NCBI GenBank assembly: GCA_022653675.1
Contig: JALCST010000011.1
Coordinates: 19,946-83,945, forward strand
Length of the DNA: 64,000 nt
Direction of reading: 5' to 3'
From: Bacteroidales bacterium
GTDB lineage: Bacteria > Bacteroidota > Bacteroidia > Bacteroidales > UBA932
A program made the translations under genes and the position numbers. Positions within the stretch are counted from its first letter, which is position 1. The number at the start of each line of letters is the position of its first letter. This document shows, piece after piece, positions 60,962 to 64,000 of this stretch. The notes beneath the pieces were generated by a model. It made no database searches, had not been told where the DNA came from, and worked only from the letters and a program-made list of their open reading frames with translations.

Positions 60962-61090
60962 GAGCGCAGCACTTTTCTTTCAAACATCTTGTAATCTACC
61001 TTTTATAAGGATACCACATATGTGAATATGGCAGGTTTGTCTTATTTAAATATTTGATTGTCATGGATTAGGAAGAAAAGTGCTGCGCTC
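60962..61090. repeat. 129-bp element with perfect 18-bp terminal inverted repeats
   Basis: GAGCGCAGCACTTTTCTT at 60962-60979 and its exact reverse complement at 61073-61090 enclose 93 AT-rich bases with no ORF. It could be a miniature inverted-repeat element or a long stem-loop. Confidence 0.6.
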
Positions 61091-61173
61091 GAAATGCTCA
61101 TCGGCCACCCGCCGACAAGAGGAACGCTTGTACATCGGATTGGAATGCTTTTGCCTTTCGTCGGCAAGTCTTT

Positions 61174-61725
61174 ACCGTAGGTAAATCTGGCAAACCTGCC
61201 TCACAGATATCCCACGGGTCGATTTTGGAGAATGCGTCAGACGATAACTGATCGACATATGGCTCCTGAAAGGGCTAACTTACTGACTGCCAACAGCAGT
61301 ACCCAAATTACCTACGATAAAATAGTCCTCGTCTTTAGGGAACGTTTTTCACCGTAGGTAAATCTGGCAAACCTGCCTCACAGATATCTCACGGGTCGAT
61401 TTTGGAGAATGCGTCAGACGATAACTGATCGACATATGGCTCCTGAAAGGGCTAACTTACTGACTGCCAACAGCAGTACCCAATTTACCTACGATAAAAT
61501 AGTTCTCGTCTTTAGGGAACGTTTTTCACCGTAGGTAAATCTGGCAAACCTACCTCACAGATATCTCACGGGTCGATTTTGGAGAATGCGTCAGACGATA
61601 ACTGATCGACATATGGCTCCTGAAAGGGCTAACTTACTGACTGCCAATGGCAGTACCCAATTTACCTACGATAAAATAGTCCTCGTCTTTAGGGAACGTT
61701 TTTCACCGTAGGTAAATCTGGCAAA
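61174..61725. repeat. 177-bp tandem repeat, block A (three copies plus a partial)
   Basis: Units start at 61174, 61351 and 61528, with a 21-base partial at 61705, all spaced exactly 177 bases. Each has a 145-base part bounded by imperfect inverted ends (ACCGTAGGTAAATCTGG and CCCAAATTACCTACGAT), then a 32-base spacer. Copies are almost identical. No coding potential is evident. Confidence 0.9.
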
Positions 61726-61770
61726 TAGGCTACAAAGATATCTTAAAGGCCGGGTTGGAAACCTGTATTT

Positions 61771-61915
61771 TGTCGAACCTCCGGTTTGATTTCCTCTTTT
61801 GGGGAATCGGCCATGGAGAGCAGTCTGGGGCGTGTGTGGGAACCGAAGCTCCGGTTGGGTCACCCGGTTTGGGGTCATGCGCTCAGTGTCGAACCTCCGG
61901 TTGGGCTCCCGGTTC
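61771..61915. repeat. dispersed intergenic element, intact copy 2 plus partial copy
   Basis: 61771-61868 is collinear with 41564-41664 (core, GAATCGGCC, GTGTGGGAACCGAAGCTCCGG, TTGGG). A second core at 61887-61901 begins a truncated copy. Overlapping short ORFs are not supported as genes. Confidence 0.65.
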
Positions 61916-62020
61916 GGCCGGACTTCCCAGTGCTCCACGGCAGGGTAGGGTTGCCGATGGTGAAACAGGTTGGCAAGACAATGAGGTGGTCATGTAGTCG
62001 GGGTGTTTCGAGGCCGGATA

Positions 62021-62051
62021 TAAAAAAAGTGGCCGGGAAATCCGGCCACTC
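62021..62051 (-). terminator. intrinsic terminator of tRNA-Glu/rpsT
   Basis: Read leftward: GTGGCCGG, loop ATTT, CCCGGCCAC and then seven Ts. It is a strong rho-independent terminator 25 bases after the rpsT stop. Confidence 0.9.
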
Positions 62052-62075
62052 CTAATACGCATTGGTTCTTCTAAA

Positions 62076-62333
62076 CTATTTGGCGAGTTTATTGATATAA
62101 ACCGCAATTCCACTCTTAAGGTTGGCGGCTTTGTTCTTGTGGATGACGTTTGTCTTTGCAAGACGGTCTATCATAGAATAAACTTTCGGTGCCGATGCTT
62201 CTGCAGCGGACTTGTCAGTAGTGTTACGAATCGCCCTGATGGCGTTTCTGGTAGTCTTAGCATAATACTTGTTATGCTCGTTGTGCTTCGCTGTCTGGCG
62301 AATGCACTTTTTTGCTGATGCGTGTTGTGCCAT
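62076..62333 (-). CDS. rpsT: 30S ribosomal protein S20
   Basis: An 85-residue basic protein of the small ribosomal subunit, with the family pattern SAKKCIRQTAKHNEHNKYYA, RNAIRAI and the C-terminal DRLAKTNVIHKNKAANLKS. It is read leftward right after tRNA-Glu (23 bases) and ends before a strong terminator, so tRNA and rpsT probably form one transcript. It is the only normal gene inside this repeat-rich stretch. Confidence 0.95.
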   Translation of the reverse strand: MAQHASAKKCIRQTAKHNEHNKYYAKTTRNAIRAIRNTTDKSAAEASAPKVYSMIDRLAKTNVIHKNKAANLKSGIAVYINKLAK

Positions 62334-62356
62334 TGCTTAATTTATAAAATATTAAG

Positions 62357-62428
62357 TAGTGGGTACGGGAATCGAACCCATATGCCAAGAATGAAAATCT
62401 TGTATCCTAACCGTTAGATGAACCCACC
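62357..62428 (-). tRNA. tRNA-Glu (anticodon TTC)
   Basis: 72 bases on the minus strand: acceptor GGTGGGT/ACCCACT, D-arm TCTAACGGTTAGGA, anticodon arm CAAGATTTTCATTCTTG with anticodon TTC, T-arm TGGGTTCGATTCCCG. CCA is not encoded. Confidence 0.95.
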
Positions 62429-62429
62429 A

Positions 62430-62956
62430 AGTCAAATTCCCATCCATAATGGGATTTCCCCTAAGGGGTTGCAAAGATATACACTTTTTCCTCAACCACA
62501 AACAAATTTCTTTACTCTTTTCCCGCAGCCGGTTTCGGGGCCTTGAGGTTTATGGTTGTGGGTAGGAAGTCAATGTTGTCTGGGGCCGGGGCCTTCGGAT
62601 CTGAGATCATAGTTCGAGGGTGCCGCGAGCGCCAGACCAGATTTTGTGAAACCTTCGGTATGCGATTGATTTCATAAACCTGTGGGTTCGCGATCGGGTT
62701 GGGAAGTTTTAATGATCAGATTTCCGCTTACGAAGGTTGTCGTCTACTTTCACGGATGGGCGATCGGTGGATTCCAATGATACGAATGGGGAGATTCGTT
62801 TCAAACAGTAGGATGCTAGAAGATGTGTCCAGGTGGGGGATACTTTCAGCGGGGAGAAAATGAATCCAAGTGGGGGGAATGATTTCAGTATGAGCATATT
62901 GCCGGCTGGGACGATGCTTTCTGCGGAGTATGCCTTCAGGGGGCGTCGGCGTTTTT
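62430..62956. other. intergenic region upstream of tRNA-Glu, no gene
   Basis: Short hairpins (CCCATCCATAATGGG, CCCCTAAGGGG) lie in the tRNA leader at 62436-62470. Beyond the promoter the sequence to 62956 has no convincing ORF, RNA gene or repeat; the 62-residue ORF at 62709 is unsupported. Confidence 0.55.
62472..62502 (-). promoter_or_regulatory. promoter of tRNA-Glu/rpsT
   Basis: Read leftward: TTTG (62499-62502), 19-base spacer, TATCTTTG (62472-62479), a good match to the Bacteroidota -33/-7 pattern, 44 bases before the tRNA. Confidence 0.65.
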
Positions 62957-63640
62957 ATCGTAGGTAATTTGGGTAAAATGGCCTTGCAGATAAGTCAGAG
63001 GCTTATTTTTAGGTTTCGAGTTGTTGAAGGTGAAGTAGCATTTAGCTCCTGGTGGCGATAACGCATTGATTATCAGCAGCAGTACCCAAATTACCTACGA
63101 TAAAATAGTTCTCGTCTTTAGGGAACGCTTTTCATCGTAGGTAAATCTGGCAAACCTGTCTCACAGATATTTCACGGGTCGATTTTGGAGAATGCGTCAG
63201 ACGATAACTGATCGACATATGGCTCCTGACAGGGCTAACTTATTGACTGCCAATAGCAGTACCCAAATTACCTACGATAAAATAGTTCTCGTCTTTAGGG
63301 AACGCTTTTCACCGTAGGTAAATCTGGCAAACCTGTCTCACAGATATCTCACGGGTCGATTTTGGAGAATGCGTCAGACGATAACTGATCGATATATGGC
63401 TCCTTACAGGGCTAACTTACTAACTGCCAATAGCAGTACCCAAATTACCTACGATAAAATAGTCCTCGTCTTTAGGGAACGCTTTTCACCGTAGGTAAAT
63501 CTGGCAAACCTGTCTCACAGATATTTCACGGGTCGATTTTGGAGAATGCGTCAGACGATAACTGATCGATATATGGCTCCTGACAGGGCTAACTTACTGA
63601 CTGCCAATAGCAGTACCCAAATTACCTGCGATAAAATTTC
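62957..63640. repeat. 177-bp tandem repeat, block B (one diverged copy plus three)
   Basis: Units start at 62957 (diverged inside), 63134, 63311 and 63488, again spaced exactly 177 bases and in the same orientation as block A. The last unit ends after the right inverted end. The diverged copy has a perfect 18-base pair of inverted ends (ATCGTAGGTAATTTGGGT and its complement at 63084-63101). Confidence 0.9.
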
Positions 63641-63792
63641 AATGTTGAGCTATTGGGAGAGGTGAAGTCAATGTTACGCGATCTGGCTATGTCGCTGCCA
63701 AGCTGTTTTATGGTCCGCAGCGGGAGTGCTTGTCGGGAGCGGAAGATGATGAAATATAGGCAATTGGTTCAAATGAGGCAGGCGGCTGTGAC

Positions 63793-63943
63793 GCCAGACG
63801 TCGGCCATAGGTGTCGACAGCAGAAGTCAGCGTCAGCTGTCGGCTATATGTGATGGTAGCAGGGGTCCACGTCAGATTTCGGTAATCGGTAATGTGTAGC
63901 GATAGCATATATCAATGCCAGATGTCGGCAATGGGTGGCGACA
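63793..63943. repeat. degenerate short repeats at the right edge
   Basis: GCCAGACGTCGGCCATAGG at 63793 and GCCAGATGTCGGCAATGGG at 63917 start 27-base copies that match at 23 positions; weaker versions lie near 63827 and 63869. The 63641-64000 stretch otherwise holds nothing I can support as a gene. Confidence 0.4.
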
Positions 63944-64000
63944 ATGGTTGACGATAGTAGGTGCCAGTAGATGGGAATGTTTGATTAGAGTGATACTCAG

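Noticed and set aside
61666-62161. Small ORFs at 61666, 61755, 61786 and 61883
   Set aside because: They run through repeat blocks, the dispersed element and the rpsT terminator; conservation is explained by the repeats.
61174-63640. Integron attC array
   Set aside because: The units are nearly identical and tandem, contain no cassette ORFs, and show no recognisable core sites or integrase in the window.
63653-63853. 66-residue ORF near the right edge
   Set aside because: It lies in degenerate repeats, has no recognisable motif and no promoter.

Overview
The window comes from a member of the Bacteroidota, most likely an order Bacteroidales gut-type genome. Evidence: two SusC/SusD outer-membrane glycan uptake pairs, a SusA/SusE/MalQ starch set, LytS/LytTR regulators, putative Bacteroides-type glycine-lipid acyltransferases, and promoters of the TAnnTTTG (-7) type without strong Shine-Dalgarno sites. 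The species cannot be fixed from the sequence alone.

Left part (1-16257): a starch locus. A 4-alpha-glucanotransferase with starch-binding modules (cut by the window edge) is transcribed leftward. Facing right are a small membrane protein plus a LytS/LytTR two-component pair, then an apparent operon: MFS oligosaccharide transporter, SusC, SusD, an unusually long SusE/F-like binding lipoprotein with about seven modules, a lipoprotein alpha-amylase and a SusA-like neopullulanase. Together they would bind, import and degrade maltodextrins. No SusR-like regulator is visible.

Middle (16261-28319): housekeeping and envelope genes: a flippase-like membrane protein, a PfkB kinase, a nucleotidyltransferase, a GT2/EamA pair resembling ArnC/ArnE, a CDF metal exporter, an M1 aminopeptidase, an OmpA/TPR protein, tRNA-Leu, an orphan histidine kinase with a mini-HTH gene, a small HTH regulator and a DMT permease. 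The permease is translationally coupled to a DeoR-family repressor.

29119-41519: a second polysaccharide-utilisation locus. Divergent from the DeoR gene is a tight eight-gene operon: AgaS, GatZ/KbaZ-like, PfkB kinase, GH36, SusC, SusD, a PKD-like lipoprotein and an unclassified TIM-barrel-like protein with a twin-arginine-type leader. The enzyme set points to alpha-linked galactose or N-acetylgalactosamine glycans entering the tagatose pathway (inference).

41520-59185: flavodiiron protein, GH3, umuC-umuD downstream of cysS, ssb, a zinc-ribbon protein, an M3 peptidase, a nitroreductase, an OsmC protein, miaB, an LEA-type lipoprotein, a SPOR protein, the candidate glycine-lipid pair, rpoN and upp.

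59242-64000: a repeat-rich end. A RadC protein carries a ~236-residue heptad-repeat extension encoded by a 21/42-bp minisatellite. The single transcription unit tRNA-Glu plus rpsT is flanked on both sides by blocks of a 177-bp tandem repeat with inverted ends. A dispersed element with core TGTCGAACCTCCGG occurs five times in the window, three of them here.
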